Assembly (NCBI GenBank): GCA_900467745.1
Contig: UBQW01000037.1
Span: 124,001-188,000 of the forward strand
DNA: 64,000 nt
Direction: 5' to 3'
DNA from: Hyphomicrobiales bacterium
Lineage (GTDB): Bacteria > Pseudomonadota > Alphaproteobacteria > Rhizobiales > Rhizobiaceae
The notes under the pieces are model-generated. The model made no database searches. It was not told the origin of the DNA and worked only from the letters and a program-made list of their open reading frames with translations. The translations under genes were made by a program, and so were the position numbers. Shown here in pieces: positions 17,629-26,470 of the stretch (the first letter of the stretch is position 1; each line of letters opens with the position of its first letter).

Positions 17629-18294
17629 ATGCTCAACACCTTGGATAATGGCGGACAGGCTGCCTATGCGAAGCCCGCGCAAAGTGCCTATGGCGCCGCG
17701 CGGTTTCACTCCGCCCGCGTTCGCCGGCTGAAGGTTCTGCTGCCGGTCGCCGCCGTAATCGTGTCGCTCGCCTTTATCGGCGTGTCGGTTATCCGCACCT
17801 ATCTGCCCGAGAACATCAAGATCGAAGGCGCCAAGATCGAAAACGGCAAGGTCGTGATGCTGAAGCCGGCGATCGCAGGCCGCAACGCTTCCGGTATCAA
17901 CTATTCCATGCTCGCCGAACGGGCGCTGCAGGACATCAAGAACCCGAACCTGATCTCGCTGGAAACCGTCAAGGCAGTGGTTCCGGTCAAGGACGATCTG
18001 GTCGCCCGCGTCGAGGCGACGACCGCCGATTACGATCGCGCGACCGACAATCTGAACATCACGTCTCCCTTCGTCATCAACATGAGCGACGGCATGACCG
18101 CCAAATTCCAGACCGCGCAGGTCGATGTGAAGGGCGGAAAGCTTACAACCAGCGACCCTGTCGACATCAAAAAAGATGGCGCATCGGTTGTTGCGCGCTC
18201 GCTCAAGATGACAGATAAGGGACGGACGATCACATTCGAGGGGAACGTTCGAATGAATGTGAACCCCACCGCTATCCGCAAACAGGGCACTTAA
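17629..18294 (+). CDS. lptC: LptC, LPS export bitopic membrane protein
   Basis: 221 residues. A cytoplasmic N-terminus, one membrane anchor (about 35-57) and a periplasmic beta-jellyroll (YrbK/DUF1239 family) pass lipopolysaccharide from the LptB2FG transporter to LptA. The domain ends with the family-typical TFEGNVRMNVNP. It is the first gene of lptC-lptA-lptB-rpoN-hpf-ptsN; lptA follows after 11 bases. Confidence 0.9.
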   Translation: MLNTLDNGGQAAYAKPAQSAYGAARFHSARVRRLKVLLPVAAVIVSLAFIGVSVIRTYLPENIKIEGAKIENGKVVMLKPAIAGRNASGINYSMLAERALQDIKNPNLISLETVKAVVPVKDDLVARVEATTADYDRATDNLNITSPFVINMSDGMTAKFQTAQVDVKGGKLTTSDPVDIKKDGASVVARSLKMTDKGRTITFEGNVRMNVNPTAIRKQGT

Positions 18295-18305
18295 CCCGGG
18301 TCACC

Positions 18306-18923
18306 ATGGCAAAAGATTGTCGCATTTCTACCCGCAAGGCGGGCGCAGTATTCACGAACGGTGCGCTTGCACTCCTGCTGTTGGCCGGAGCCGCGATGGC
18401 GCAGGCGACGACCAGCCAGATGAGCGGACTGAAGCTCAACAAGGATCAGCCGATCCAGATCGAAAGCGACAAGCTCGAGATCCATGACCAGGATCACACT
18501 GCCGACTTCACCGGCAACGTGAAAGTCGTTCAGGGAACGACCACGCTGCAGGCCGGCCACATGACCGTCTTCTACAAGGCGAAGGCCGCAGCCGATGGCG
18601 CTGCGCCTGCAACCAAGGCATCTGAAACCGCGGCACCGGCATCCTCGATCTCGTCGGGCAACACCGACATCGACCACATCATCGTGACGAACAAGGTGTA
18701 CCTCACCTCGGGCACGCAGACCGCGACCGCCGATAACGGTTCGTTCGACATGGCAAAGCAGCTCTTTATCCTGAAGGGCGACAAGGTCGTTCTGACCGAC
18801 GGTGGCAACGTCTTCACCGGCTGCCAGCTGACGGTGCACATGGAAACGGGTCAGGCACAACTGGATAGCTGCGGTGGCCGCGTCCAGATTCAGCTCGATC
18901 CGCAATCCCAGAAAAAGAACTGA
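18306..18923 (+). CDS. lptA: LptA, periplasmic LPS-bridge protein
   Basis: 205 residues with a Sec signal peptide (cleavage near residue 32-34, AMAQA) and an OstA/LptA jellyroll. DFTGNVKVVQGTTTLQAGHM and GTQTATADNGSFDMAKQLF are family blocks. It forms the protein bridge that carries LPS across the periplasm. An Ala/Lys-rich insert near residues 95-118 is longer than in E. coli, as is common in rhizobia. lptB follows after 13 bases. Confidence 0.92.
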   Translation: MAKDCRISTRKAGAVFTNGALALLLLAGAAMAQATTSQMSGLKLNKDQPIQIESDKLEIHDQDHTADFTGNVKVVQGTTTLQAGHMTVFYKAKAAADGAAPATKASETAAPASSISSGNTDIDHIIVTNKVYLTSGTQTATADNGSFDMAKQLFILKGDKVVLTDGGNVFTGCQLTVHMETGQAQLDSCGGRVQIQLDPQSQKKN

Positions 18924-18936
18924 CCTCGGCTGCCAC

Positions 18937-19743
18937 GTGAAATTATTCTCGCTATCGAATATGTTCGGCAAGACCGGGCAACAGGCCGCCGCAGATGGCG
19001 CCGTTGACAAGAGCCGCTATCAGGGCACCCTGATCGCGCGCGGTCTGACGAAGACGTACAGCACCCGCCGCGTCGTCAATGGCGTGTCGCTGGTCGTGCG
19101 TCGTGGCGAGGCCGTCGGCCTTCTCGGCCCGAACGGCGCCGGCAAGACGACCTGTTTCTACATGATCACCGGCCTGGTCCCTGTCGATGAAGGCACGATC
19201 GAGATCGACGGCAACGATGTGACGTCGATGCCGATGTATCGCCGCTCGCGCCTCGGCGTCGGCTACCTGCCGCAGGAAGCCTCGATCTTTCGCGGGCTGA
19301 CGGTCGAGGAGAATATCCGCGCGGTTCTCGAAGTGCATGTGAAGGACAGGGCGCAGCGCGAAAAGAAGCTCGACGAGCTGCTCGACGAGTTCCACATTCG
19401 CAAGCTGCGCAAGAGTGCTGCGGTCTCCCTGTCCGGTGGTGAGCGCCGCCGTCTGGAAATCGCCCGCGCACTGGCGACCGACCCGACCTTCATGCTGCTC
19501 GACGAACCCTTCGCGGGCGTCGATCCGATCTCGGTGTCGGATATCCAGAACCTCGTCCATCACCTGACGGCGCGTGGCATCGGTGTCTTGATCACCGACC
19601 ACAATGTGCGCGAGACGCTCGGGCTGATCGACCGTGCCTATATCATCCATGCGGGCGAAGTGTTGACGCATGGCCGGGCAAACGACATCGTCAACAATGC
19701 CGAAGTTCGCAGGCTTTATCTCGGCGACAACTTCAGTCTCTGA
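18937..19743 (+). CDS. lptB: LptB, LPS export ABC transporter ATPase
   Basis: 268 residues from GTG at 18937. An ATG at 18961 is an alternative, and neither has a strong ribosome site. Walker A GPNGAGKT (64-71), signature LSGGERRR, Walker B FMLLDEPFAGVD and switch histidine ITDHNVRETL are all intact. It powers extraction of lipopolysaccharide from the inner membrane with LptF and LptG (not in the window). An N-terminal tail of about 30 residues precedes the ABC fold, which is unusual relative to E. coli (241 residues). Confidence 0.95.
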   Translation: MKLFSLSNMFGKTGQQAAADGAVDKSRYQGTLIARGLTKTYSTRRVVNGVSLVVRRGEAVGLLGPNGAGKTTCFYMITGLVPVDEGTIEIDGNDVTSMPMYRRSRLGVGYLPQEASIFRGLTVEENIRAVLEVHVKDRAQREKKLDELLDEFHIRKLRKSAAVSLSGGERRRLEIARALATDPTFMLLDEPFAGVDPISVSDIQNLVHHLTARGIGVLITDHNVRETLGLIDRAYIIHAGEVLTHGRANDIVNNAEVRRLYLGDNFSL

Positions 19744-19935
19744 TCGCTCATCTTTTTTGATCGCGAGCCCCTTTGTTCATGGGCCTCCTGCAGCGGAAAT
19801 TCACCTTCCCGCATACTTCCGCTTGACCAAATAGAATAAAAAAGCAATTTTTGGGCCAACTTGGATATCGGTGGCCTTGGCGGCTTTGTAGGACACTGTT
19901 TCCCGGAGGAACCGAGCGGGAGTTTTGCGTCCATC

Positions 19936-21501
19936 ATGGCACTTTCGGCCAATTTATACCTGCGCCAAAGCCAATCGCTGGTGATGACACCACAACTGAT
20001 GCAGTCCATCCAGCTGCTTCAGATGACGCACTTCGAGCTCAACCAGTTCATCGCCCAGGAAGTCGAAAAGAACCCGCTGCTTGAGTTTCCGTCAAATGAC
20101 GCCGAAACAGGCAGCGATCGCGCCGGCGATGACGACGATGGCCATTCCCGCCAGGCCGAAGAACAAAGCTTCGAGGACGATTACGACAGCCGCTCCGAAG
20201 TGATGTCCGGCGATTGGTCCGATCGCACCGATGGCGCCGGCGCTGGCCGCATGAGCGACGAGCTCGACGCCAACTACGCCAACGTCTTCCCCGACGACGG
20301 CGTGCCGCAGCGCGCCGATGCTCCCGAATTGATCAGCCAGTGGAAATCGATGCCGGGTGGCGGCGAGGGCGGTGCCGATGGCTATGATCTCGACGATTTC
20401 GTCGCCGGCCAGGTCTCGCTGCGCGATCATGTGGCCCAGCAGATGCCTTTCGTCCTTCCCGATATGGCCGACCAGCTGATCGGCCAGTATCTCGCCGACC
20501 AGCTCGACGAGGCAGGCTACCTCCACGCCGATCTCATCGAAGCGGCCGAGCGATTGGGTGCCGGTGCTGCGGATGTGGAGCGGGTTCTGGCGGCACTGCA
20601 AACGCTCGATCCGCCCGGCGTCTTCGCCCGTAATCTCTCGGAATGCCTGGCGATCCAGTTGCGCCAAAAGGATCGCCTCGATCCGGCCATGCAGGCCTTC
20701 GTCGGCAATCTCGAATTGCTGGCCCGTCGCGACTTCGCGACGCTGAAGCGGCTCTGCGGTGTCGACGAAGAGGATCTGCTCGACATGCTGAGCGAGATCC
20801 GCCAGCTGAACCCCAAGCCGGGCAGCGGCTTCGAGACGGCGGTGTCGGAGGCGATCATGCCCGACGTCGTCGTGCGGCCGAGCGCCGATGGCAGCTGGCT
20901 GGTGGAGCTCAACCCGGATACGCTGCCGCGCGTGCTCGTGAACCAGGCCTATTTCGCCAAGGTCAACAAGACCGGCGATGATCACGCCTTCTTGTCGGAG
21001 TGCCTGCAGACCGCCAACTGGCTGACGCGCAGCCTCGATCAGCGCGCCAAGACGATCATGAAGGTGGCGACCGAAATCGTCCGCCAGCAGGATGCCTTCC
21101 TGCTCCACGGCGTCGATCACCTGCGCCCGCTCAACCTGAAGACCGTGGCCGACGCCATCAAGATGCATGAATCCACCGTCAGCCGGGTAACGTCGAACAA
21201 GTACATGCTGACGCCGCGCGGCCTGTTCGAGCTCAAATATTTCTTCACGGTGTCGATCAGCGCGGTGGAAGGCGGCGACAGCCATTCGGCCGAAGCCGTC
21301 CGTCACAAGATCCGCGCACTTATAGCGCAGGAAAGCCCCGACGCCGTACTCTCAGATGATGATATCGTTGACATCCTAAAGGGGAGTGGGGTGGAGCTTG
21401 CCCGCAGAACGGTCGCGAAGTATCGTGAAGCCATGAATATCGCTTCTTCCGTCCAGCGCCGGCGGGAAAAGCGGGCGCTCGCGAAGGTCGCGGGCTTCTG
21501 A
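19936..21501 (+). CDS. rpoN: RNA polymerase sigma-54 factor RpoN
   Basis: 521 residues. Region I is the Gln/Leu-rich activator-responsive segment (LYLRQSQSLVMTPQLMQSIQ). An acidic region II rich in Asp/Glu/Gly (about 55-145) follows, then the core-binding domain, a helix-turn-helix, and the RpoN box ARRTVAKYRE that reads the -24 element. The frame is open 25 codons further upstream, but conservation begins at MALSANLYL, so the ATG at 19936 is chosen. Controls nitrogen fixation, dicarboxylate transport and other enhancer-dependent genes in rhizobia. ptsN and hpf downstream are its usual partners. Confidence 0.96.
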   Translation: MALSANLYLRQSQSLVMTPQLMQSIQLLQMTHFELNQFIAQEVEKNPLLEFPSNDAETGSDRAGDDDDGHSRQAEEQSFEDDYDSRSEVMSGDWSDRTDGAGAGRMSDELDANYANVFPDDGVPQRADAPELISQWKSMPGGGEGGADGYDLDDFVAGQVSLRDHVAQQMPFVLPDMADQLIGQYLADQLDEAGYLHADLIEAAERLGAGAADVERVLAALQTLDPPGVFARNLSECLAIQLRQKDRLDPAMQAFVGNLELLARRDFATLKRLCGVDEEDLLDMLSEIRQLNPKPGSGFETAVSEAIMPDVVVRPSADGSWLVELNPDTLPRVLVNQAYFAKVNKTGDDHAFLSECLQTANWLTRSLDQRAKTIMKVATEIVRQQDAFLLHGVDHLRPLNLKTVADAIKMHESTVSRVTSNKYMLTPRGLFELKYFFTVSISAVEGGDSHSAEAVRHKIRALIAQESPDAVLSDDDIVDILKGSGVELARRTVAKYREAMNIASSVQRRREKRALAKVAGF

Positions 21502-21558
21502 GGAGTTCGGTCTGTTGCGGCCGACGCGTCCCGCCCCCGCGAGAAAACAGGGCGTGTG

Positions 21559-21587
21559 TTGACTTTTTGGTAACTTCTGGCTAGAAG
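21559..21587 (+). promoter_or_regulatory. Candidate sigma-70 promoter upstream of hpf
   Basis: TTGACT (21559-21564), a 17-base spacer and TAGAAG (21582-21587). It lies 171 bases before the hpf start, inside the 256-base rpoN-hpf gap, so hpf and ptsN can be expressed apart from rpoN. The -10 is imperfect. Confidence 0.45.
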
Positions 21588-21757
21588 CCGCGCCAAATTG
21601 ACGCTGTGAAGGGTGTCAGAGGTTATCCCCATCAATCCTAAGGGCGCCCACAGCCGAGAACTTCGGCCGATCTTGCTTGAGATTGCGCGAAGTGCTTGGA
21701 TGAGAGTCAGGCTTGGCGTAAACTGGTACTCGCAAACCACATAAGAAGGGAAACTCC

Positions 21758-22333
21758 ATGAGTGTGCGTGTATCCGGTAAACATATGGAAATTGGTGACT
21801 CGTTCCGTCAGCGGATAGAGGACCAAATTGCCGTGGCCGTCACGAAATACTTCGACGGAGGGTATTCTGGTCAAGTGATCGTACAAAAGGCCAACGCCCG
21901 TTTCGCCGCCGATTGCAAGGTTCATCTCGACAGTGGCGTGATTTTGCACGCGGCCGGCGAGGCAATGGATCCGCAGTTGGCATTCGACGCCGCTTCCGAG
22001 CGTATCGAGAAGCGACTTCGCCGTTACAAGCGCAAGCTCAAGGATCACCATGCCGGAAATCATCTGAATGGTTTTGCAGAAGTCGCCTACACCGTCATGG
22101 ATGGCATGCCGGATCATGACGACGAGATCGCCGATGATTTCGCACCAGCGATCGTTGCCGAAAGCACCAAGCAGATGAAGACCATGTCCGTCGCGACCGC
22201 CGTGATGGCGCTCGACATGACGGACGAGCCCCTGCTGCTCTTCCGCAGCCCGGGTAACGAACAGTTGAACATCGTTTACCGTCGGCACGACGGCAACATT
22301 GGCTGGATAGACGCAGCCAACATCAAAAGCTGA
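21758..22333 (+). CDS. hpf: Ribosome hibernation promoting factor, long form
   Basis: 191 residues. The N-terminal sigma-54 modulation/S30AE domain (1-100; VRVSGKHMEIGDSFRQRIED, then RIEKRLRRYKRKLKDHH) binds the 30S decoding site. The C-terminal dimerisation domain (about 130-188; FRSPGNEQLNIVYRRHDGNI) makes this the long HPF that forms 100S ribosome dimers. It lies between rpoN and ptsN, the arrangement found widely in Proteobacteria. AAGAAGGGAAA lies upstream of the ATG. Confidence 0.93.
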   Translation: MSVRVSGKHMEIGDSFRQRIEDQIAVAVTKYFDGGYSGQVIVQKANARFAADCKVHLDSGVILHAAGEAMDPQLAFDAASERIEKRLRRYKRKLKDHHAGNHLNGFAEVAYTVMDGMPDHDDEIADDFAPAIVAESTKQMKTMSVATAVMALDMTDEPLLLFRSPGNEQLNIVYRRHDGNIGWIDAANIKS

Positions 22334-22395
22334 GAAAACGGAGCGGAGCGGCAGGCATCTGCCGCTCCCCCGGCTTGGCACAAAAGGAAAAAGAA

Positions 22396-22860
22396 ATGGC
22401 TTTGGCAGATTTGCTGCAGCAGAATGCGATCATTCCCGCTCTCAGGGTCAACTCCAAGAAACAGCTCCTGCAGGAATTGTCGGCCAAGGCGTCGAAAGTC
22501 ACCGGGCTGTCCGAGCGCGAGATTTTTGACGTTGTCCTGCAGCGCGAGCGGCTTGGTTCCACCGGCGTCGGCAATGGCATCGCCATTCCGCACGGCAAGC
22601 TGGCAAGCGTCAATTCCATCGTCGGCATCTTCGCGCGTCTCGACCAGCCGGTCGATTTCGAAGCGCTGGACGATCAGCCGGTCGATCTCGTCTTCCTGCT
22701 CCTGGCACCCGAGGGCGCTGGCGCCGATCACCTGAAGGCCCTGTCGCGCATCGCCCGCGTGCTGCGCGACCATGATCTCGTCGCCAAGCTGCGCGCCACC
22801 GACAGCGCCTCGGCGATCTATGCCTTCCTCAACGAAGAGCAGACCTCCAACGCGGCCTGA
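22396..22860 (+). CDS. ptsN: PtsN, nitrogen PTS EIIA component
   Basis: 154-residue EIIA-Ntr. The phosphorylated histidine is H66 in GIAIPHGKL, followed by the LVFLLLAPEGAGADHL family block. It receives phosphate from EI-Ntr/NPr and regulates potassium transport, carbon/nitrogen balance and, in rhizobia, dicarboxylate-dependent functions. The ATG with AAAAGGAAAAAGAA upstream is used; the frame is open 7 codons more. Last gene of the cluster, with a terminator 20 bases downstream. Confidence 0.94.
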   Translation: MALADLLQQNAIIPALRVNSKKQLLQELSAKASKVTGLSEREIFDVVLQRERLGSTGVGNGIAIPHGKLASVNSIVGIFARLDQPVDFEALDDQPVDLVFLLLAPEGAGADHLKALSRIARVLRDHDLVAKLRATDSASAIYAFLNEEQTSNAA

Positions 22861-22880
22861 TCATCTCCAATTCAAATGAA

Positions 22881-22913
22881 AAGAGGCGCCGGATTGCTCC
22901 GGCGCCTCTTTTT
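22881..22913 (+). terminator. Rho-independent terminator after ptsN
   Basis: 12-bp perfect stem (22881-22892 with 22899-22910), 6-base loop ATTGCT beginning inside the stem end, then a T run. The stem has flanking A/T pairs, so it can also stop transcription of the converging chemoreceptor gene on the other strand. Confidence 0.9.
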
Positions 22914-22934
22914 GTTTTGGCTCAGCCAATCGGC

Positions 22935-25295
22935 TCAGAATTCTTCCCAGCTATCCTGCGCGACGGCTGCCGATCCATGCGACTGCGCGACAGCGCGGCG
23001 CGGGGCAGGGTCGGCTGCCTGGCGGTAGCTCGGCTGCGACGACGGGCGATAGCTCGGTGCCGCCGGTGCCCGCATATGCTGGGCGGTCGAGCGCAGCGAT
23101 GCGCCATGGTTGGCGTTGCTGACGCGGAAGCGGGCGACGAGATGCTGCAGCGTCTGTGCCTCTTCGTTCAGCGTGACGCTGGCCGCGGTGGTCTCCTCGA
23201 CCATGGCGGCGTTCTGCTGCGTCACCTGGTCCATCTGGTTCATGGCCTGGCTGACTTCCTTGAGGCCGATCGCCTGCTCGCTGGCCGATGCCGAGATCTC
23301 GCGGATCAGGCCGTTGATGCGCATCACCTGCTCGGAGATGTTGTGCAGCGTATCGCCGGCGCGGCCGACGAGATCGACGCCTTCCTTGACCTGGACGGCC
23401 GAGGTGTTGATGAGCGTCTTGATCTCCTTGGCGGCGTTCGCCGAACGCTGGGCCAGTTCGCGAACTTCCTGCGCGACGACCGCGAAGCCCTTGCCGGCTT
23501 CACCGGCACGCGCCGCTTCGACGCCGGCGTTGAGCGCCAGCAGATTGGTCTGGAACGCGATCTCGTCGATGACGCCGATGATGCGCGAAACCTCGGTGGA
23601 GGACTGCTCGATCCCGTGCATCGAGGCGATCGCCTTGCGCACGACATCGCCCGACTTTTCGGCATCCTCGCAGGCGTGGTTGACGTTGTCGGCAGCCGTG
23701 CGCGCATTGTCGGCGCTGGAATTGACCTGCGCGGTCAGCTCGTTCAGGGCCGCAGCCGTCTCTTCCAGGCTCGCCGCCTGCTGTTCCGTGCGCTTGGCCA
23801 GATCCGACGCGCTGCCGCTGATCTCGCTGGTGCCGGAGCCGATATTGACGACGCTGAGGTTCATCGTCGTGATCGTTTCTTCAAGGGCGGCCAGCGCCGC
23901 GTTGAAGTCCTGCTTCAGCTTGCCGTATTCGCCCGGGAATTCATCCGTGATGCGGTGGCTGAGATTGCCCTGCGACAGCTCCGACAGACCGGCGCCGACG
24001 ATGGACACGATGTGGCGCTGCAGCGAAACCGACTGCTGGCGTTCGCTTTCCGAACGGCCGCGCTCGTCTTCCGCTTCCTGGCGCTGGCTCTTGGCTTCGG
24101 CTTCGAGACGGCGGCTGTCGGCGAGCGCATGGCGGAAGCCTTCGAGCGCCTTGGCGACGGAACCGGTTTCGTCCGAGCGATCCTGGCCAACGACCGGCTG
24201 CTCATAGCGGCCTTCGCTCAGCATCTTGACGCTGGCGACGAGACCGCCGAGCGGCTTCTGCACGAAGGCGCGGACGGCGAAGTAGAGCGCCAGCATGACG
24301 GCCGCCAGCACGACGATGCCTGCGACGATCATCATGAAGGTCTGGTCCTGTACCGGCGCATTGATGGCGCTGTGCGGCACGTCGACGAGGATGACCCAGT
24401 TGGTGTTCACGTCGGGGAGCGCAAAGGGATAGACCACGCGGTCGAACTGCTCGCCGCCATCGATCGAGAGGTTCTTGACGACAGCAGGCGCAAGCGTCGA
24501 GAGACCGGCCTTGACCGCGTCGGCACCTTCACCCTCGTAGGGCTTCATCGCCAGATCCTTCGACGGCGCGACGATCCAGTTGCCGCCCTGCGAGAGCAGG
24601 GTCACGCGGCCGGTGCCGAAGGGATGCAGGCCGCCGAGCTTGTCGGCGAGCGACTTCAGCGAAATATCGACGCCGCTGACGCCGATCATCTTGCCGCCGG
24701 ACATGACCGGGTAGCCGATGGAGGTCATCGCGGTGTTTTCGCCGGTGGTGCTTTCAGCGTAAGGCGAGGAGATCGCGCCCTTCTTGCTGGCGGCGGCAAG
24801 GCTGTACCATTCGGCCTTGTAGTCCGATGCGAACACGGAGAAGGTAAAGCCGCCATCCTTCTTCTTGGTCCAATAGGCGTTGAACGCGCCGTTCTTGTCC
24901 GAGCCGAGATCCGTGCGGCCGGCAAGCGACGGCGACTGGCCGTCGAATGCATTCGGCTCTTCGCCGAACCAGCTGCCGAAGGCGAACTGGTTGCGCTCGA
25001 CATTGGCCTTCAGCATATCGACGATCGCCTTGCGATCCAGATACTTGCCTTCGTGGCCGCGGCCGATGACGCCGGCCATGGAGCGCGCGGCGCCCGCAAG
25101 TTCGCCGACCGAGGAAGCGACCTCGTTGGCGATGGCCTTCGCCTCGAGATTGGCTTGATCCATGGTCAGCGTTTCCACGCGATCACGGGTTTCGCCGATG
25201 AGGAAGAAATTGGAGATCAGGAGAACCAGTGCGATCGCGCAGCCGGTGATCACAATGAGTTTGGCCGCAAGCGATTTCATGCGAAAGATGAACAT
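22935..25295 (-). CDS. Methyl-accepting chemotaxis protein with periplasmic dCACHE sensor
   Basis: 786 residues from the ATG at 25295, which has GAGG 6 bases upstream; the frame continues to 25421 without support. Membrane segment 1 (about 12-34), a large periplasmic double-CACHE domain (about 38-315; FGSWFGEEPNAFD and SGVDISLKSL), membrane segment 2 (about 318-342), HAMP, and a long signalling coiled coil with hairpin tip IAFQTNLLALNAGVEAARAG follow. The C-terminus ends after a Pro/Ser/Gln-rich linker in SWEEF, an xWxxF pentapeptide of the kind that tethers CheR/CheB. The ligand is unknown; dCACHE domains often bind amino acids or organic acids. Confidence 0.93.
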   Translation of the reverse strand: MFIFRMKSLAAKLIVITGCAIALVLLISNFFLIGETRDRVETLTMDQANLEAKAIANEVASSVGELAGAARSMAGVIGRGHEGKYLDRKAIVDMLKANVERNQFAFGSWFGEEPNAFDGQSPSLAGRTDLGSDKNGAFNAYWTKKKDGGFTFSVFASDYKAEWYSLAAASKKGAISSPYAESTTGENTAMTSIGYPVMSGGKMIGVSGVDISLKSLADKLGGLHPFGTGRVTLLSQGGNWIVAPSKDLAMKPYEGEGADAVKAGLSTLAPAVVKNLSIDGGEQFDRVVYPFALPDVNTNWVILVDVPHSAINAPVQDQTFMMIVAGIVVLAAVMLALYFAVRAFVQKPLGGLVASVKMLSEGRYEQPVVGQDRSDETGSVAKALEGFRHALADSRRLEAEAKSQRQEAEDERGRSESERQQSVSLQRHIVSIVGAGLSELSQGNLSHRITDEFPGEYGKLKQDFNAALAALEETITTMNLSVVNIGSGTSEISGSASDLAKRTEQQAASLEETAAALNELTAQVNSSADNARTAADNVNHACEDAEKSGDVVRKAIASMHGIEQSSTEVSRIIGVIDEIAFQTNLLALNAGVEAARAGEAGKGFAVVAQEVRELAQRSANAAKEIKTLINTSAVQVKEGVDLVGRAGDTLHNISEQVMRINGLIREISASASEQAIGLKEVSQAMNQMDQVTQQNAAMVEETTAASVTLNEEAQTLQHLVARFRVSNANHGASLRSTAQHMRAPAAPSYRPSSQPSYRQAADPAPRRAVAQSHGSAAVAQDSWEEF

Positions 25296-25520
25296 GCATT
25301 CCTCGGGGGGATCAAGGATGGGCCAGGCGAAGCATCCGCCGGCACAAGAAGCGAGGGCGGCTACATCATGAAGCCGCCGTGGCGAGTGCCGCGTCCCCTT
25401 GGAGAGGGAGCCGGCGATCACGCGGAAGATCGCCGGAAACCTATTAAATTTAAGTGAAATGCGATGATAATTCGACCCATCGCAAGCAAACGCATCGCCG
25501 ATGTCGTCGGCGGATAACGC

Positions 25521-26420
25521 CTATAGTTTGTTTGCGACGTCGTCGCGCGACGGAATGGACGGCTGGGCGCCTGCCTTGAGGCATGCGAGCGAGCCGGCAA
25601 CGGCCGCGCGACGCAGCGCTGGCTCGAAATCGATCCCCTCGTCGAGGCTGGCGGCGAAGTAACCGCAGAAGGTGTCACCCGCGCCAACCGTATCCACCGG
25701 CTCGATCTTCAAGCCCTTCGCCCGCGATATCGCGCCGTCGCGGATCGCGACCACGCCATCGCCGCCAAGCGTCACGATCAGCGTCTGCCCCGTCTCCGTG
25801 TTGAGACGCTTCAGCGCGGCTTCACGGTCTTCCGCGCTCATGTTTTCCTGCCCCGCGAGGAGCTCGAACTCGGTCTCGTTGGCGATTACGATATCGGCAA
25901 GGCGCCCGAGGCGCGCGGCATCCGTGATCAGCGGTGCGAGATTGAGAATGGTGGTTACGCCCTTGGCGCGCGCGGCAGCCAGAGCCTGCTCGACAGCCGA
26001 AACCGGGATTTCCAGCTGCAGCATCAGCGTGTCGCCCTTGCTCATCGCGCCGACGGCCTGATCCGCATCCTGCGGTGTCACGGTGCCATTGGCGCCCGGC
26101 ACGACGGCAATCATGTTTTCGCCGTCTCCGCCCACGAGGATGATCGCGGTTCCGGTCGGCTCGTCCGCGCGCTTGACCGACTGGAGATCCGTGCCGGCCT
26201 CCTTCAGGAGCGCCAGCGCCTCGTCCGAAAAGCCATCATGACCGACGGCGCCCGCCATGGTCACGCTGCGGCCGGCGCGACGCGCGGCCAGCGCCTGGTT
26301 GGCGCCCTTGCCGCCGGCGGCCGTCGAAAAGCCGTTGCCGGCCACCGTCTCGCCCGGCTTCGGAAGCCGTTGCGTCGTGGCGATGAGGTCCATGTTGATG
26401 GAGCCGAAAACGGTGATCAT
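25521..26420 (-). CDS. rbsK: Ribokinase-like PfkB sugar kinase
   Basis: 299 residues. N-terminal block ITVFGSINMDL, the GGKGANQALAARRAG substrate loop, and the C-terminal PfkB signature with anion hole and catalytic Asp, DTVGAGDTFCGYFAA. These are ribokinase hallmarks: ribose plus ATP to ribose 5-phosphate. The ATG at 26420 is used; an upstream in-frame extension of 18 codons is unlikely. No ribose transporter adjoins it, so other pentoses or nucleoside-derived sugars are possible substrates. rmuC precedes it by 50 bases on the same strand. Confidence 0.88.
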   Translation of the reverse strand: MITVFGSINMDLIATTQRLPKPGETVAGNGFSTAAGGKGANQALAARRAGRSVTMAGAVGHDGFSDEALALLKEAGTDLQSVKRADEPTGTAIILVGGDGENMIAVVPGANGTVTPQDADQAVGAMSKGDTLMLQLEIPVSAVEQALAAARAKGVTTILNLAPLITDAARLGRLADIVIANETEFELLAGQENMSAEDREAALKRLNTETGQTLIVTLGGDGVVAIRDGAISRAKGLKIEPVDTVGAGDTFCGYFAASLDEGIDFEPALRRAAVAGSLACLKAGAQPSIPSRDDVANKL

Positions 26421-26470
26421 GCGAGGTGTCCTTCCCAATGCTTTTGTCGGGCGCGACACTGCCGAAGGCC

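Noticed and set aside
21690..21757. A sigma-54 (-24/-12) promoter before hpf
   Set aside because: The TGGCG...TGGTAC-like words do not give the GG-N10-GC spacing; the sigma-70-like boxes at 21559 are better.
22917..25457. An 846-codon open frame on the plus strand across the chemoreceptor gene
   Set aside because: It is the antisense of a clear MCP. Its product is Arg/Ala/Asp/Gly-rich with no domain, as GC-rich codon use produces on the opposite strand.
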